DNA from: Desulfarculus sp.
Lineage (GTDB): Bacteria > Desulfobacterota > Desulfarculia > Desulfarculales > Desulfarculaceae
Direction of reading: 5' to 3'
NCBI GenBank assembly: GCA_003605055.1
Contig: QZKP01000032.1
Coordinates: 1 to 64,000 of the forward strand
DNA: 64,000 nt
Shown piece after piece: positions 7,982 to 16,838 of this stretch. The position numbers and the translations under genes were made by a program. Each line of letters starts with the position of its first letter. Positions within the stretch are counted from its first letter, which is position 1. The notes below the pieces were generated by a model. It did not search any database. It saw only the letters and a program-made list of their open reading frames with translations, and had not been told where the DNA came from.

Positions 7982-9289
7982 TTGTCCACGGAAACACCAC
8001 CCCTGCACCAGGGACAGGTTCTGGAGCTGGAGGTCAGCGAGCTGGCCGCGGGCGGCCGCGGCCTGGCCCGGGCCCCGGACGGCCGGGCCGTGTTCGTGTC
8101 CGGGAGCCTGCCCGGCGAGCGTGTCCGGGCCCAGCTCACCCGCCTCAAGCGGGAATATATGGAGGCCCTGGCCCAGGAGGTGCTGAGCGCCTCGCCTCAG
8201 CGCACCCGGCCGCCGTGCCCTTTGTATGGCCGCTGCGGCGGCTGCTCTTTGCAGCACCTGGAATACCCGGCCCAGGTAGCGGCCAAGGCGGCCTGGGTGC
8301 AGCAGGCCTTGGCGCGCCTGGGGCCGCTGCCCGCGGCGCAGCCGAAGGCTTCGCCTCTGGTCTGGGGCTATCGCCATAGGGTGCGCCTGGCCGTGCAGCA
8401 AGGCGGGCTGGGCTTTTTCGCCGCCGGAACCAACCTGGTGGTGCCGCTGAGCCACTGCCCGGTGGCCGCCGAGGGGGTGAATCGCCTGCTGCCCGGTCTG
8501 GCCCAGGGCCTGACCCAGATCGACGCCCGCCATCTTTCCTGGCTGGAGGTGCTGGCCGGCCCGGAGTCCGCTTTCGTGACCCTGGGCCTGGACCCCCGCC
8601 GGCCTTTGTCCAACCGCTGGCGCGCCGAACTGCGCCGCCTTTGCCGCCGGGCCGGCGTGGCCGCCACCCGCCTGGCCTGGGGCCGGGAGCTGGAGCCCTG
8701 GGAGTATAGCCGTGAGAGCGGCGTGGCGTATTACGCGGAGCATGGCCTGGAATTGACCGCCTTCCCGGGGTTGTTTGTGCAGGCCAACTTCGCGGCCAAC
8801 CAGCGCCTGATCGAGCTGGTCCTGGCCGCGGCCCAGGATGCGCCGGCCGGCTCGGCCCTGGACCTGTACGCGGGCAGCGGCAACTTCGGCCTGCCCCTGG
8901 CCCGGGCCGGCCGCCAGGTGCTGGCCGTGGAGGCCTCGGCCGAGGCCCTGGCGGCAGCCGCCTGGCAGGCGGGGCAGGCCGGGTTGGCGGACCAGGTTGA
9001 GCTGCGGGCGGCCGAGGCGGCCCCGGCCGTGGCAGATTTGGTCGCACAGGACCGGCGCTTTGCACTGGCCGTGCTGGACCCGCCCCGGGCCGGCGCCCGG
9101 GAGGTGATGGGCGCCCTGGCCCGCCTGGCGCCGGCGCGGATCATATACGTATCCTGCCACCCCGCGGCCCTGGCCCGGGACGCGGCCCTCTTGCTGGAGA
9201 CGGGCTATCAGGCCGTGCAGGCCTGGGCCGTGGACATGTTCCCCCACTCGGGGCACACGGAGGCGGTGCTTGTCCTGGACCGCGATTAA
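7982..9289 (+). CDS. RlmD/RumA-type 23S rRNA (uracil-5)-methyltransferase
   Basis: It transfers a methyl group from SAM to C5 of a uridine in 23S rRNA (U1939 in E. coli RlmD). Domains in order are an N-terminal TRAM OB-fold (about 8-60), an iron-sulfur cluster site with CPLYGRCGGC (Cys79, 85, 88) and a later SHCPV, the SAM site LDLYAGSGNFG, the DPPRAG block, and the catalytic Cys in YVSCHP (usually SCNP in the family). The start is TTG 7982 with AGGAGG 5 bp upstream, giving 435 aa; an ORF extension to 7907 has no ribosome site. Its end overlaps the next gene by 20 bp. The exact target uridine cannot be assigned by eye. Confidence 0.88.
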   Translation: MSTETPPLHQGQVLELEVSELAAGGRGLARAPDGRAVFVSGSLPGERVRAQLTRLKREYMEALAQEVLSASPQRTRPPCPLYGRCGGCSLQHLEYPAQVAAKAAWVQQALARLGPLPAAQPKASPLVWGYRHRVRLAVQQGGLGFFAAGTNLVVPLSHCPVAAEGVNRLLPGLAQGLTQIDARHLSWLEVLAGPESAFVTLGLDPRRPLSNRWRAELRRLCRRAGVAATRLAWGRELEPWEYSRESGVAYYAEHGLELTAFPGLFVQANFAANQRLIELVLAAAQDAPAGSALDLYAGSGNFGLPLARAGRQVLAVEASAEALAAAAWQAGQAGLADQVELRAAEAAPAVADLVAQDRRFALAVLDPPRAGAREVMGALARLAPARIIYVSCHPAALARDAALLLETGYQAVQAWAVDMFPHSGHTEAVLVLDRD

Positions 9290-10256
9290 CAAAACCGCAC
9301 GGAACTTGTTGGCCGCGCTGCTGCTGGCCTTGTGCCTGGCCGGGCCGGCCCAGGCCTTGGGGCCCTTCAGCCACTTCACCCTGGCCCAAGACCTGTGGTC
9401 GCATTTGGGGCCGGTGCTGAGCCCCAGTCCGGCTGAACGGGAGCGGCTGTTCCAGGTGTTCTTGGCCGGGTCCATCGCCCTGGACACGGGCTACTATCCC
9501 GGCGCTGAGGTCAACCTGGCCAGCAGCGTGCACCTGATAAAGCCCTGGCAAGTGTGCCGGGCCCTGCTGGCCCTGGCCGCTACGCCGGCCGAGCGGGCCT
9601 TTGCCCTGGGCTGGCTTTCCCACGCCCTGCTGGACCGCCGCGGCCACCAGGAGCTGGTCAACCCCCTGGCGGGCGGGGCCTTCTCTCAGCAGGGCTACGC
9701 GCACAAGCAGGCGGAGTGGGGCCTGGACTGCTGGCTGCTGGCCAGGCCCCAGGGCGACTGGCTCTGGCGGGCGCGGCCGGACTACGGGCCCGGCCTGGGG
9801 CTGTGGGCCCGGGCCCTGGCCCAGGTGTACGGCGCGCGGGTGCCGCGGACCCTGCTGGTGCAGGCCATGGAGGCCGAGCTCAAGGAGGTGCGGCGCCTGC
9901 CCTACGTGTTCTGGCTCTCGGGCCGGTTGCAGCGGCCCGGCGGCTGGGCCGGCAACGCCCTGGGCTGGCTCCTGGGCCGCACCGCCCGGCCGGCCTACGT
10001 GGCCTGGCTTCAGTGGCGCGGCCGGGACCTGGACGCCCGGGCCGTGCTCACCGCCCGCTGGCCACGGCCAGAGGACGCGGCCAAGCTGGCGCAGGTCCTG
10101 CGGCAGGCCCGGCAGGACACCCTGGCCCTGCTTACCTTACCGCCCTCGGCTTGGCCCAGCGGCAACCTGGACGCGGACCCCGCCTGCCAAGACCTGGCCT
10201 GCCCGGACGCCCGGGCCGCCGCGGCCTGGCTGAAGTCCCTGCCGCCTGCGCCCTGA
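9270..10256 (+). CDS. exported zinc-dependent phospholipase C-like protein
   Basis: The 328-aa product has a Sec signal peptide (hydrophobic 13-25, cleavage near AQA-LG), so it acts outside the cytoplasm. The mature N-terminus GPFSHFTLAQDL (His35) and the later GWLSHALLDRRGHQ resemble the His/Asp ligands of the zinc-dependent phospholipase C / S1-P1 nuclease fold. TTG 9270 is supported by GGAGG at 9259-9263. The gene overlaps the methyltransferase by 20 bp, so the two are translationally linked. The substrate, and whether it is a lipase at all, are uncertain. Confidence 0.65.
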   Translation: MSWTAINKTARNLLAALLLALCLAGPAQALGPFSHFTLAQDLWSHLGPVLSPSPAERERLFQVFLAGSIALDTGYYPGAEVNLASSVHLIKPWQVCRALLALAATPAERAFALGWLSHALLDRRGHQELVNPLAGGAFSQQGYAHKQAEWGLDCWLLARPQGDWLWRARPDYGPGLGLWARALAQVYGARVPRTLLVQAMEAELKEVRRLPYVFWLSGRLQRPGGWAGNALGWLLGRTARPAYVAWLQWRGRDLDARAVLTARWPRPEDAAKLAQVLRQARQDTLALLTLPPSAWPSGNLDADPACQDLACPDARAAAAWLKSLPPAP

Positions 10257-10338
10257 GCCTGCCTTGCCCGGCCCTGGGCCCTGTGCTAGCTTTTTAGCAA
10301 GACCCTGAACCGGCCTAGTTTTTTTAAGAGGTGCGCGT

Positions 10339-11685
10339 TTGGAGCCCCTGGAGCTTTTCACCCGCCGTGAGATTCTCACGGTCAGCGAGTTGGTGGGCCG
10401 CCTCAAGCGCCTGACCGAGCAGAGCTTTGACTTCGTGTGGGTGGAGGGCGAGGTCAGCGGCCTGCGCCAGCCGGCCAGCGGGCATATTTACTTTGCCCTC
10501 AAGGACCAGGGCGCCCTGCTGCGCGCGGTGCTGTTCAAGCACCAGGCGGCCCTGCTGCGCTTCCGCCTGGAGGAGGGGCAGCAGGTGCTCTGCCAGGGCC
10601 GGCTGTCCGTGTACCAGGCTCGAGGCGAGGTGCAGTTAGTGGCCGACAGCATCGAGCCCCGGGGGGCCGGCGCCTTGGCCCTGGCCTTTGAGCAACTGCG
10701 CCGTCGGCTGGAGGCCGAGGGGCTCTTTGACCCGGCCCGCAAGCGGCCCCTGCCCGAGCTGCCGACCCGAGTGGCGGTGGTCACCTCGCCCAGCGGCGCG
10801 GCCATCCGCGACTTTCTGCACGTGCTGCACCGCCGCTTCGCCCGCGTGGCCGTGGCCGTGTATCCGGTGAAGGTGCAGGGCGAGCAGGCGCCCGGGGAGA
10901 TGATCCAGGCCCTCCAGGACCTGGCCGCCTGGGGTTGGCCCCAGGTGATCGTGCTCACCCGGGGCGGAGGCTCGCCCGAAGACCTGTGGGCCTTCAACGA
11001 CGAGGGTCTGGCAAGGGCCATTGCGGCCTGCCCCATCCCGGTGGTTTCGGCCGTGGGTCACGAGATAGACGTGAGCATCAGCGACCTGGTGGCGGACCTG
11101 CGCGCGCCCACGCCCTCGGCCGCGGCCGAGCTGCTGGTCAAGGAGGGGGCTGAGCTGCTGCGGCGCATCCAGGCAGTGGCCGCGCGCCTGTTGCGCGCCG
11201 GCCGGCGGCTGCTGAGCGACCGCCGCCGGGATCTGCGGGCCCTGGCCCGGGGCCTGGGCGACCCCCGGCGCATCCTGGCCGACCAGCGGCTGCGGGTGGA
11301 CGACCTGCTCTCCCGAGGCATGCACGCACTCCAGGCCGGCCTGCACGGCCGGGCACGGGAGACCTGGCGTCTGCGCGGTGCGCTATGGGCCTCGCGGCCA
11401 GACCGCCGCCTGGCGATAATTCAGGCCCGGCAGCGGGACCTGGCTTTCCGTCTGGCCGCGGCCGGCCAGGGCGCGGTGCAGACGCCCCGGGCGCGCTGGC
11501 AGGCCCTGGCCGGCCGCTTGCAGGCCCTGAGCCCCCTGGCTGTGCTGGGCCGGGGCTTCGCCCTGGTGCAGGATGAGCAGGGCCGGGTGCTGCGCCGGGC
11601 CCAAGAGACCGCGCCGGGTAGGCGGGTCAAGGTGCGCCTGGCCCAGGGCCGCCTGGGAGCCCGGGTGGAAGAGGTGGAGCCGTGA
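10339..11685 (+). CDS. xseA: exodeoxyribonuclease VII large subunit
   Basis: This is the catalytic subunit of ExoVII, which degrades single-stranded DNA from both ends and is toxic if not bound by XseB. The 448-aa product shows an N-terminal OB-fold (about 12-100: VSELVGRLKRLTEQSFDFVWVEGE), the nuclease core with VVTSPSGAAIRDFLHVL, RGGGSPEDLWAFNDE and SAVGHEIDVSISD, then a long helical coiled-coil tail. The TTG start at 10339 follows AAGAGG. It opens a tight run in which the next gene overlaps by 4 bp, and xseB follows two genes later. Confidence 0.95.
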   Translation: MEPLELFTRREILTVSELVGRLKRLTEQSFDFVWVEGEVSGLRQPASGHIYFALKDQGALLRAVLFKHQAALLRFRLEEGQQVLCQGRLSVYQARGEVQLVADSIEPRGAGALALAFEQLRRRLEAEGLFDPARKRPLPELPTRVAVVTSPSGAAIRDFLHVLHRRFARVAVAVYPVKVQGEQAPGEMIQALQDLAAWGWPQVIVLTRGGGSPEDLWAFNDEGLARAIAACPIPVVSAVGHEIDVSISDLVADLRAPTPSAAAELLVKEGAELLRRIQAVAARLLRAGRRLLSDRRRDLRALARGLGDPRRILADQRLRVDDLLSRGMHALQAGLHGRARETWRLRGALWASRPDRRLAIIQARQRDLAFRLAAAGQGAVQTPRARWQALAGRLQALSPLAVLGRGFALVQDEQGRVLRRAQETAPGRRVKVRLAQGRLGARVEEVEP

Positions 11686-12545
11686 GGGCCGCTCTGGCCG
11701 CGGCCCTGGCGCTGCTGCTCTGGCCGGCCTGGGCCGAGGCGGCCAGCCTGTCCGTGGAGCCTGCGCGCCTGGCCCTGGGCCAGCCCGGCCTGGTGCGGGT
11801 CTGCTTGAAACAGAACGCAGGCCAGGTGCGGGCTGATCTGTTGGGCCGCAGCACGGTCCTGAGCAAGGGCAGGGACGGCTGTTGGTACGGCGCGGCGGCC
11901 GCGGACCTGCAGGACAGGACCGGCCAGGCCGTGCTGCGCGTGCGGGCCGACGGCCGGCAGGTGGCCGCGGCCAAGCTGACGCTTTACCGGGCGGACCGCG
12001 GAGTGCGGCGCATCACCGTGGACCCCAAATACCTGGAGCTGAGCGCCGAGAACCTGGCCCGCTACCGCCGCGAGCGGGCCCTCATGCAGGCGGTGTTCGG
12101 CTCCTTCACGGCCAGGCGCCTCTGGTCCGGCGGATTTTCGTTGCCTTTGCCCAATAAAGTGGTCAGCGCCTTTGGCCGGCGCAGCATCGTCAACGGCCAG
12201 GAGCGCAGCCCCCACGGCGGGGTGGACCTGCGCGGCGCGGCGGGCACGCCGGTGCCGGCCGCGGCCGACGGCACCGTGGCCCTGGTCCTGGACGCCTATT
12301 TCAGTGGGGTGACCGTGCTCCTGGACCACGGCCAGGGGCTCGTCACCCGCTATCTGCACCTGTCCCAGGCCTTGGTGCGCCAGGGGCAGAAGGTGAAACG
12401 GGGCCAGATAATAGGTAAAGTTGGGGCCACCGGCCGCGTGACCGGGCCGCACCTGGACTTCGGGGTCAAGCTGGCCGGGGCCCAGGTGGACCCCCTGGCC
12501 TGGATTCAGGTCAGCCGCAAACTGGCCCAGCGTCTGGGAGAATAG
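11682..12545 (+). CDS. M23 (LytM) peptidase family protein with altered zinc site
   Basis: A signal peptide (1-19, cleavage near AEA-AS) is followed by a beta-rich N-terminal domain and a C-terminal LytM domain. LytM enzymes cut peptidoglycan cross-links or activate amidases. The zinc motif HGGVDLRG (His and Asp) is intact. The final HxH motif, normally GPHLHW or GPHLHF, reads GPHLDFGVKL here, so the last zinc-ligand His is replaced by Asp. It could be a weakened enzyme, a zinc site using Asp, or a regulator like EnvC. The start GTG 11682 overlaps the xseA stop by 4 bp, and xseB follows after 2 bp. Placement between xseA and xseB suggests an operon. Confidence 0.85.
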   Translation: MRAALAAALALLLWPAWAEAASLSVEPARLALGQPGLVRVCLKQNAGQVRADLLGRSTVLSKGRDGCWYGAAAADLQDRTGQAVLRVRADGRQVAAAKLTLYRADRGVRRITVDPKYLELSAENLARYRRERALMQAVFGSFTARRLWSGGFSLPLPNKVVSAFGRRSIVNGQERSPHGGVDLRGAAGTPVPAAADGTVALVLDAYFSGVTVLLDHGQGLVTRYLHLSQALVRQGQKVKRGQIIGKVGATGRVTGPHLDFGVKLAGAQVDPLAWIQVSRKLAQRLGE

Positions 12546-12547
12546 TC

Positions 12548-12793
12548 ATGGCCAAGCCGAAAAAAGAACCGGGCTTCGAGCAGTCCTTGCAGCGCCTGGA
12601 GCAGATCGTGGAACGCCTGGAGTCCGAGGAACTGGAGCTGGAGGAGTCTCTGGCCCTGTTCGAGGAGGGGGTTAAGCTGGCCGAGGCCTGCAACCGCCGC
12701 CTGGACGAGGCCGAGAAGAAGGTGAGCCTGTTGCTCAAGGACCGCGAGGGGGCCCTGAGCGAAACCCCCTTCGCGCCCGAGGCGGAGGAATAG
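12548..12793 (+). CDS. xseB: exodeoxyribonuclease VII small subunit
   Basis: The 81-aa acidic helical protein binds XseA to form ExoVII. The family core FEQSLQRLEQIVERLES followed by LELEESLALFEEGVKLA is clear and forms a two-helix hairpin. It lies 2 bp after the M23 gene and 1 bp before ispA, the common xseB-ispA-dxs order. The Glu-rich tail after residue 66 is not conserved. Confidence 0.95.
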   Translation: MAKPKKEPGFEQSLQRLEQIVERLESEELELEESLALFEEGVKLAEACNRRLDEAEKKVSLLLKDREGALSETPFAPEAEE

Positions 12794-12794
12794 C

Positions 12795-13682
12795 TTGGAG
12801 CTCAAGGCCTACCTGGCCCAGCGGCGCGAACTGGTGGACGAGGCCCTGGAGCGCCTGCTGCCCGCGGACGAGGCCGGCGGCGACATCCTTAAGGCCATGC
12901 GCTACAGCCTCTTCGCCGGGGGCAAGCGGCTGCGGCCCATCCTCTGCCTGGCCGGGGCCGAGGCCGTGGGCGGACGGCCGGAGCAGGTGATGTTCTGCGC
13001 CTGCGCCCTGGAGATGATCCACACCTACTCCCTGATCCACGACGACCTGCCGGCCATGGACGACGACGACCTGCGCCGGGGCCTGCCCACCTGCCACAAG
13101 AAGTTCGGCGAGGGCCTGGCCGTCCTGGCCGGCGACGGCCTGCTCACCCAGGCCATGGTGCTGCTCAGCGACCCGGCCCAGTACGCGGACCGGGAGCCCC
13201 TGCGGGTGCTGGCCGCTGGCCAGGCCGTGATGCGGGCCGCCGGCTTCCAGGGCATGGTGGGCGGTCAGGCCGTGGACCTGGCCAGCCAGAACCAGGAGCC
13301 GGACCTGGCCACCGTGCAGTACATGCACGCGCTCAAGACCGGCGCCCTGATCACCGCCGCGGTGCAGTCGGGGGCCATCTTGGCCGGCGGCGATGAAGAG
13401 CAGGTCAACCATCTGGTACGCTATGGCCGGCGGGTGGGCCTGGCCTTTCAGATCGCCGACGACCTGCTGGACCGTGAGGGCGACCAGGCCAAGCTGGGCA
13501 AGGCCACCCACGCCGACGAAAAGCACGGCAAGATGACCTATCCCGCGGTGGTGGGGGCGGTGCAGGCCCGCAAGATAGGCTGGGATCTGGTCAACCAGGC
13601 TGCGGAGCTGGCCCGGGAGTTGGGTCCGGCGGCCGATCCCCTGGCCGAGTTGGCCCGCTACATAATGGAGCGCACCCACTGA
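12795..13682 (+). CDS. ispA: farnesyl/geranyl diphosphate synthase family polyprenyl synthase
   Basis: It condenses IPP with allylic diphosphates to make C15 or C20 prenyl diphosphates. The 295-aa product has the first Asp-rich motif as DDLPAMDDDD (83-92), the two-residue-longer bacterial form, and the second as QIADDLLD. GGKRLRPIL (42-50) binds diphosphate. The start TTG 12795 directly follows the xseB stop. Position between xseB and dxs matches the E. coli gene order. Chain length (C15 versus C20) is not decided by the visible residues. Confidence 0.94.
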   Translation: MELKAYLAQRRELVDEALERLLPADEAGGDILKAMRYSLFAGGKRLRPILCLAGAEAVGGRPEQVMFCACALEMIHTYSLIHDDLPAMDDDDLRRGLPTCHKKFGEGLAVLAGDGLLTQAMVLLSDPAQYADREPLRVLAAGQAVMRAAGFQGMVGGQAVDLASQNQEPDLATVQYMHALKTGALITAAVQSGAILAGGDEEQVNHLVRYGRRVGLAFQIADDLLDREGDQAKLGKATHADEKHGKMTYPAVVGAVQARKIGWDLVNQAAELARELGPAADPLAELARYIMERTH

Positions 13683-13693
13683 GGACGTGAAGA

Positions 13694-15583
13694 TTGCCCG
13701 AGGAGCTGCCCAAATCCGTCTCCATCCTGGATGGCATTGACTCGCCGGCGGACATCAAGGAGTTGAACCTGCTGCAACTGCAGCAGTTGGCCCGCGAGCT
13801 GCGCCAACGGATCATAGAGACCGTTACCCGCACCGGCGGCCACCTGGCGCCCAGCCTGGGGGTGGTGGAGCTGACTCTGGCCCTGCACTACGTCTTTGAC
13901 GCGCCCCGGGACAAGATAGTCTGGGACGTGGGGCACCAGACCTACGCCCACAAGCTCCTGACCGGCCGCCGGCAGCAGTTCGCCAACCTGCGCCAATTGG
14001 GCGGTCTGTCGGGCTTTCCCCGGCGCTCTGAGAGCCCCTACGACGCCTTTGACACCGGCCACGCCTCCACCTCCATCTCCGCGGCCCTGGGCATGGCCTT
14101 TGCCGAGCGGCTCAAGAAAAGCCAAGGCAAGGTGGTGGCGGTGATCGGCGACGGCTCGCTGACCGCGGGCCTGGCCTACGAGGGCCTGAACCAGGCCGGG
14201 GACATGGATCAGGACCTGATCGTGGTGCTCAACGACAACGGCATGTCCATCGCGCCCAACGTGGGGGCCCTGTCCAAGTTCATGTCCCGCACCCTCTCGG
14301 GCAAGGTGTACCAGCGCTTCCGCAAGGAGCTGGAGCGGCGGCTCCGGTCCCTGCCCGGCATCGGCGAGGATTTGCTGGACATCGCCCGGCGCTCCGAGGA
14401 GTCCTTCAAGGCCTTTTACACGCCGGGCATGCTCTTCGAGGCCTTCAAGTTCAACTACGTGGGCCCCATAGACGGCCACGACCTGGAGCGGCTCATCGAG
14501 ACCCTGGGCTACGTCAAGCCCCTGCAGGGCCCGCAGTTGGTGCACGTGATCACCAAGAAGGGCCGCGGCTACCAACCGGCCGAGCAGAACCCGAGCCACT
14601 ATCACGGCGTGGGGGCCCAGCCCTCCAGCGGCGCGGCCAGGCCTCACGATCATCCGCTCAGCTACACTGAGGTGTTCGGCCAGACCATGGTGGAGCTGGC
14701 CGCCTCCCGCCCGGAGATCATCGCCATCACCGCGGCCATGCCCGAGGGCACCGGCCTGGCCCAGTTCGCCGAGGCCTACCCCGAGCGCTTCGTGGACGTG
14801 GGCATCGCCGAGCAGCACGCGGTGACCTTCGCCGGCGGCCTGGCCGCCCAAGGTTTCCGGCCGGTGGTGGCCATCTACTCCACCTTCATGCAGCGGGCCT
14901 ACGACCAGATCGTGCACGACGTTTGCCTGACCAACCTGCCGGTGGTGTTCGCCCTGGACCGGGGGGGCATCGTGGGCGAGGACGGGGCCACCCACCAGGG
15001 CCTGCTGGACCTGAGCTTTTTGCGCTGCGTGCCCAACCTGTCGCTCATGGCCCCGGCCGACGAGGACGAGCTCCGGCACATGCTGCGCACGGCCTTGGAG
15101 CACCAGGGGCCGGTGGCCCTGCGCTACCCCCGGGGCAAGGGCCGGGGCGTGCCCCTGGAAGGCCCGCCGCGGGCGCTGCCCTGGGGCCGGGCCCAGGTGC
15201 GCCGCGAGGGGGGCGACGTGTTGCTGGCGGGCATCGGCGTGGGCGTGGCCGCGGCCGAGCAAGCGGCCGAACGCCTGGCCCAGGAGGGCGCGCAGGCCGC
15301 GGTGGTCAACGCCCGCTTCGTCAAGCCCCTGGACGAGGAGCTGCTCTGCGATCTGGCCGTCCGCTGCGGCCGGGTGGTCACGGTGGAGGAGAACGAGGCG
15401 GCTGGCGGCTTTGGCTCGGCTGTGCTGGAGGCCCTGGCCCGCCGCGGCCTGAGCGGGGTGCGGGTCAAGCTGGTGGCCCTGAATGACACCTTCGTGGAGC
15501 ACGGCAGCCAGACCGAGTTGCGCGCCCTGCACCAGGTGGATGCCGCCGCGGTGGCGGCCGCGGCCCGGGAGCTTCTGGCCTAG
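13694..15583 (+). CDS. dxs: 1-deoxy-D-xylulose-5-phosphate synthase
   Basis: It is the first enzyme of the MEP isoprenoid pathway: pyruvate plus glyceraldehyde-3-phosphate to DXP, using thiamine diphosphate. The 629-aa length is typical. Motifs are DVGHQTYAHKLLTGR, the ThDP/Mg motif GDGSLTAGLAYEGLN with NDNGMSI, FDTGHASTSIS, and the C-terminal transketolase domain with DVGIAEQHAVTFAGGLA and RYPRG. The start TTG 13694 lies 11 bp after ispA. The tlyA ATG follows within 2 bp, so ispA, dxs and tlyA form one operon. Confidence 0.97.
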   Translation: MPEELPKSVSILDGIDSPADIKELNLLQLQQLARELRQRIIETVTRTGGHLAPSLGVVELTLALHYVFDAPRDKIVWDVGHQTYAHKLLTGRRQQFANLRQLGGLSGFPRRSESPYDAFDTGHASTSISAALGMAFAERLKKSQGKVVAVIGDGSLTAGLAYEGLNQAGDMDQDLIVVLNDNGMSIAPNVGALSKFMSRTLSGKVYQRFRKELERRLRSLPGIGEDLLDIARRSEESFKAFYTPGMLFEAFKFNYVGPIDGHDLERLIETLGYVKPLQGPQLVHVITKKGRGYQPAEQNPSHYHGVGAQPSSGAARPHDHPLSYTEVFGQTMVELAASRPEIIAITAAMPEGTGLAQFAEAYPERFVDVGIAEQHAVTFAGGLAAQGFRPVVAIYSTFMQRAYDQIVHDVCLTNLPVVFALDRGGIVGEDGATHQGLLDLSFLRCVPNLSLMAPADEDELRHMLRTALEHQGPVALRYPRGKGRGVPLEGPPRALPWGRAQVRREGGDVLLAGIGVGVAAAEQAAERLAQEGAQAAVVNARFVKPLDEELLCDLAVRCGRVVTVEENEAAGGFGSAVLEALARRGLSGVRVKLVALNDTFVEHGSQTELRALHQVDAAAVAAAARELLA

Positions 15584-15584
15584 C

Positions 15585-16328
15585 ATGGCCCGCGGCCCCA
15601 GGCTGGACCAGCACCTGGTGGCCTCGGGCCTGGCCCCCAACCGCAGCAAGGCCCAGGCCCTGATCCTGGCCGGCCTGGTCAAGGTGGACGGCCAGCCCGC
15701 GCACAAGGCCGGCTTTCTGGTGCCGGCGGGCGCCTCGGTGGAGGTGGCCGGCCCGGAGCACCCCTACGTGTCCCGGGGCGGAGTCAAGCTGGCCGGCGCC
15801 CTGGATCACTTCGGCCTGGAGGTGGGCGGCCTGGTCTGCCTGGACGTGGGGGCCAGCACCGGAGGCTTTACCGACTGCCTGTTGCAGCGGGGCGCGGCGG
15901 GGGTTACCTGCCTGGACGTGGGCTACGGCCAACTGGCCTGGTCCCTGCGCAACGACCCCCGAGTGACCCTGCACGAGCGGGTCAACGCCCGCCATCTGCC
16001 GCCCGAGACTGCCGCCGGCCCCTTTGATCTCATCGTGGTGGATGTATCCTTCATCAGCCTGACCCTGGTGCTGCCGCCCCTGGCCACGCGCCTGATCGCG
16101 GGCGGCCGGCTGCTGCCCCTGGTCAAGCCCCAGTTCGAGGCCGGCCGCCAGGCAGTAGGGCGCGGCGGGGTGGTGCGCGATCCTTTAGTGCAGCAGGCGG
16201 CGGTGGAGAAGGTGGCTGCCTGCCTGGCCGCTTTGGGCCTGGTGGTGCTGGGTTCCCGCCCCAGCCCCATCCAGGGCCCCAAGGGCAACCAGGAGTTTTT
16301 CCTTTTGGCCAGGAAGGCCGTCGGATAG
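15585..16328 (+). CDS. tlyA: TlyA family rRNA (cytidine-2'-O)-methyltransferase
   Basis: TlyA methylates ribose 2'-OH in rRNA; in mycobacteria these are C1409 of 16S and C1920 of 23S. The 247-aa product has an S4 RNA-binding domain (1-62) and an FtsJ-like Rossmann domain with LDVGASTGGFTDCLL for SAM. A K-D-K-E catalytic tetrad is visible: SRGGVKL, VVDVSFISL, VKPQFEAG and GNQEFF. ATG 15585 is 1 bp after the dxs stop; the longer frame upstream lies inside dxs. The dxs-tlyA order is common in bacteria. Confidence 0.92.
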   Translation: MARGPRLDQHLVASGLAPNRSKAQALILAGLVKVDGQPAHKAGFLVPAGASVEVAGPEHPYVSRGGVKLAGALDHFGLEVGGLVCLDVGASTGGFTDCLLQRGAAGVTCLDVGYGQLAWSLRNDPRVTLHERVNARHLPPETAAGPFDLIVVDVSFISLTLVLPPLATRLIAGGRLLPLVKPQFEAGRQAVGRGGVVRDPLVQQAAVEKVAACLAALGLVVLGSRPSPIQGPKGNQEFFLLARKAVG

Positions 16329-16387
16329 GGGTGTTTACGCCTCTGCCCGCGGCGGCTACAATGGAAGGCCAGTCGAGAGGAGGCCGC

Positions 16388-16816
16388 TTGCTCAAGGCAT
16401 CGCTCATAGCCGCCCTGGCCCTGGTTCTGGTCTGCCTGTCCGGCGCGGCCCTGGCCGCCGATACCGGGGAGCGGGCGGCCGTGGCCGCGGCCCAGCAGTG
16501 GCTGGCCTTGGTGGACCGCGGCGACGCGGCCGCCAGCCACGCCACGGCCCACCCCCGCCTGGCCGGCATGTTCACTCCGGAGCTGTGGCAGGCCAGGATC
16601 GGGCAGATGCGCCGAGACCTGGGTGCGACCGTGTCCCGCCGCCTGCGCGCCAGGGAGTTTTCCGGGGAGCTGAAGACCCCGCCGCCCCAGCAGTACTTCC
16701 GCTTCACCTTCGAAGCCAGGATGAGCAAGGGCGTGGACATGGAGGAGGTGGTCACCTGCCTGCAGGGAGCCGGCGGGCAGTGGCGGGTGGCGGACTACTT
16801 CGCCCATTTCAAATGA
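16388..16816 (+). CDS. exported DUF4019 protein
   Basis: The 142-aa product has a signal peptide (hydrophobic 5-18, cleavage near ALA-AD) and a single small domain. It matches my recollection of DUF4019: AAAQQWLALVDRGD, then W-x3-I-G-x-M-R-x2-L-G, R-x-R-A-R-E, YFRFTFEARM and the closing WRVADYF. I chose TTG 16388 because GAGGAGG lies just upstream; GTG 16331 and ATG 16361 in the same frame lack one. No biochemical function is known for the family. It sits between tlyA and an aminopeptidase with short gaps. Confidence 0.75.
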   Translation: MLKASLIAALALVLVCLSGAALAADTGERAAVAAAQQWLALVDRGDAAASHATAHPRLAGMFTPELWQARIGQMRRDLGATVSRRLRAREFSGELKTPPPQQYFRFTFEARMSKGVDMEEVVTCLQGAGGQWRVADYFAHFK

Positions 16817-16838
16817 AGATTATTTTGCAGGAGCCGAC

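Noticed and set aside
13658-15706. 682-aa open frame on the minus strand
   Set aside because: Antisense to dxs and low in sequence complexity. The dxs frame has full ThDP motifs.
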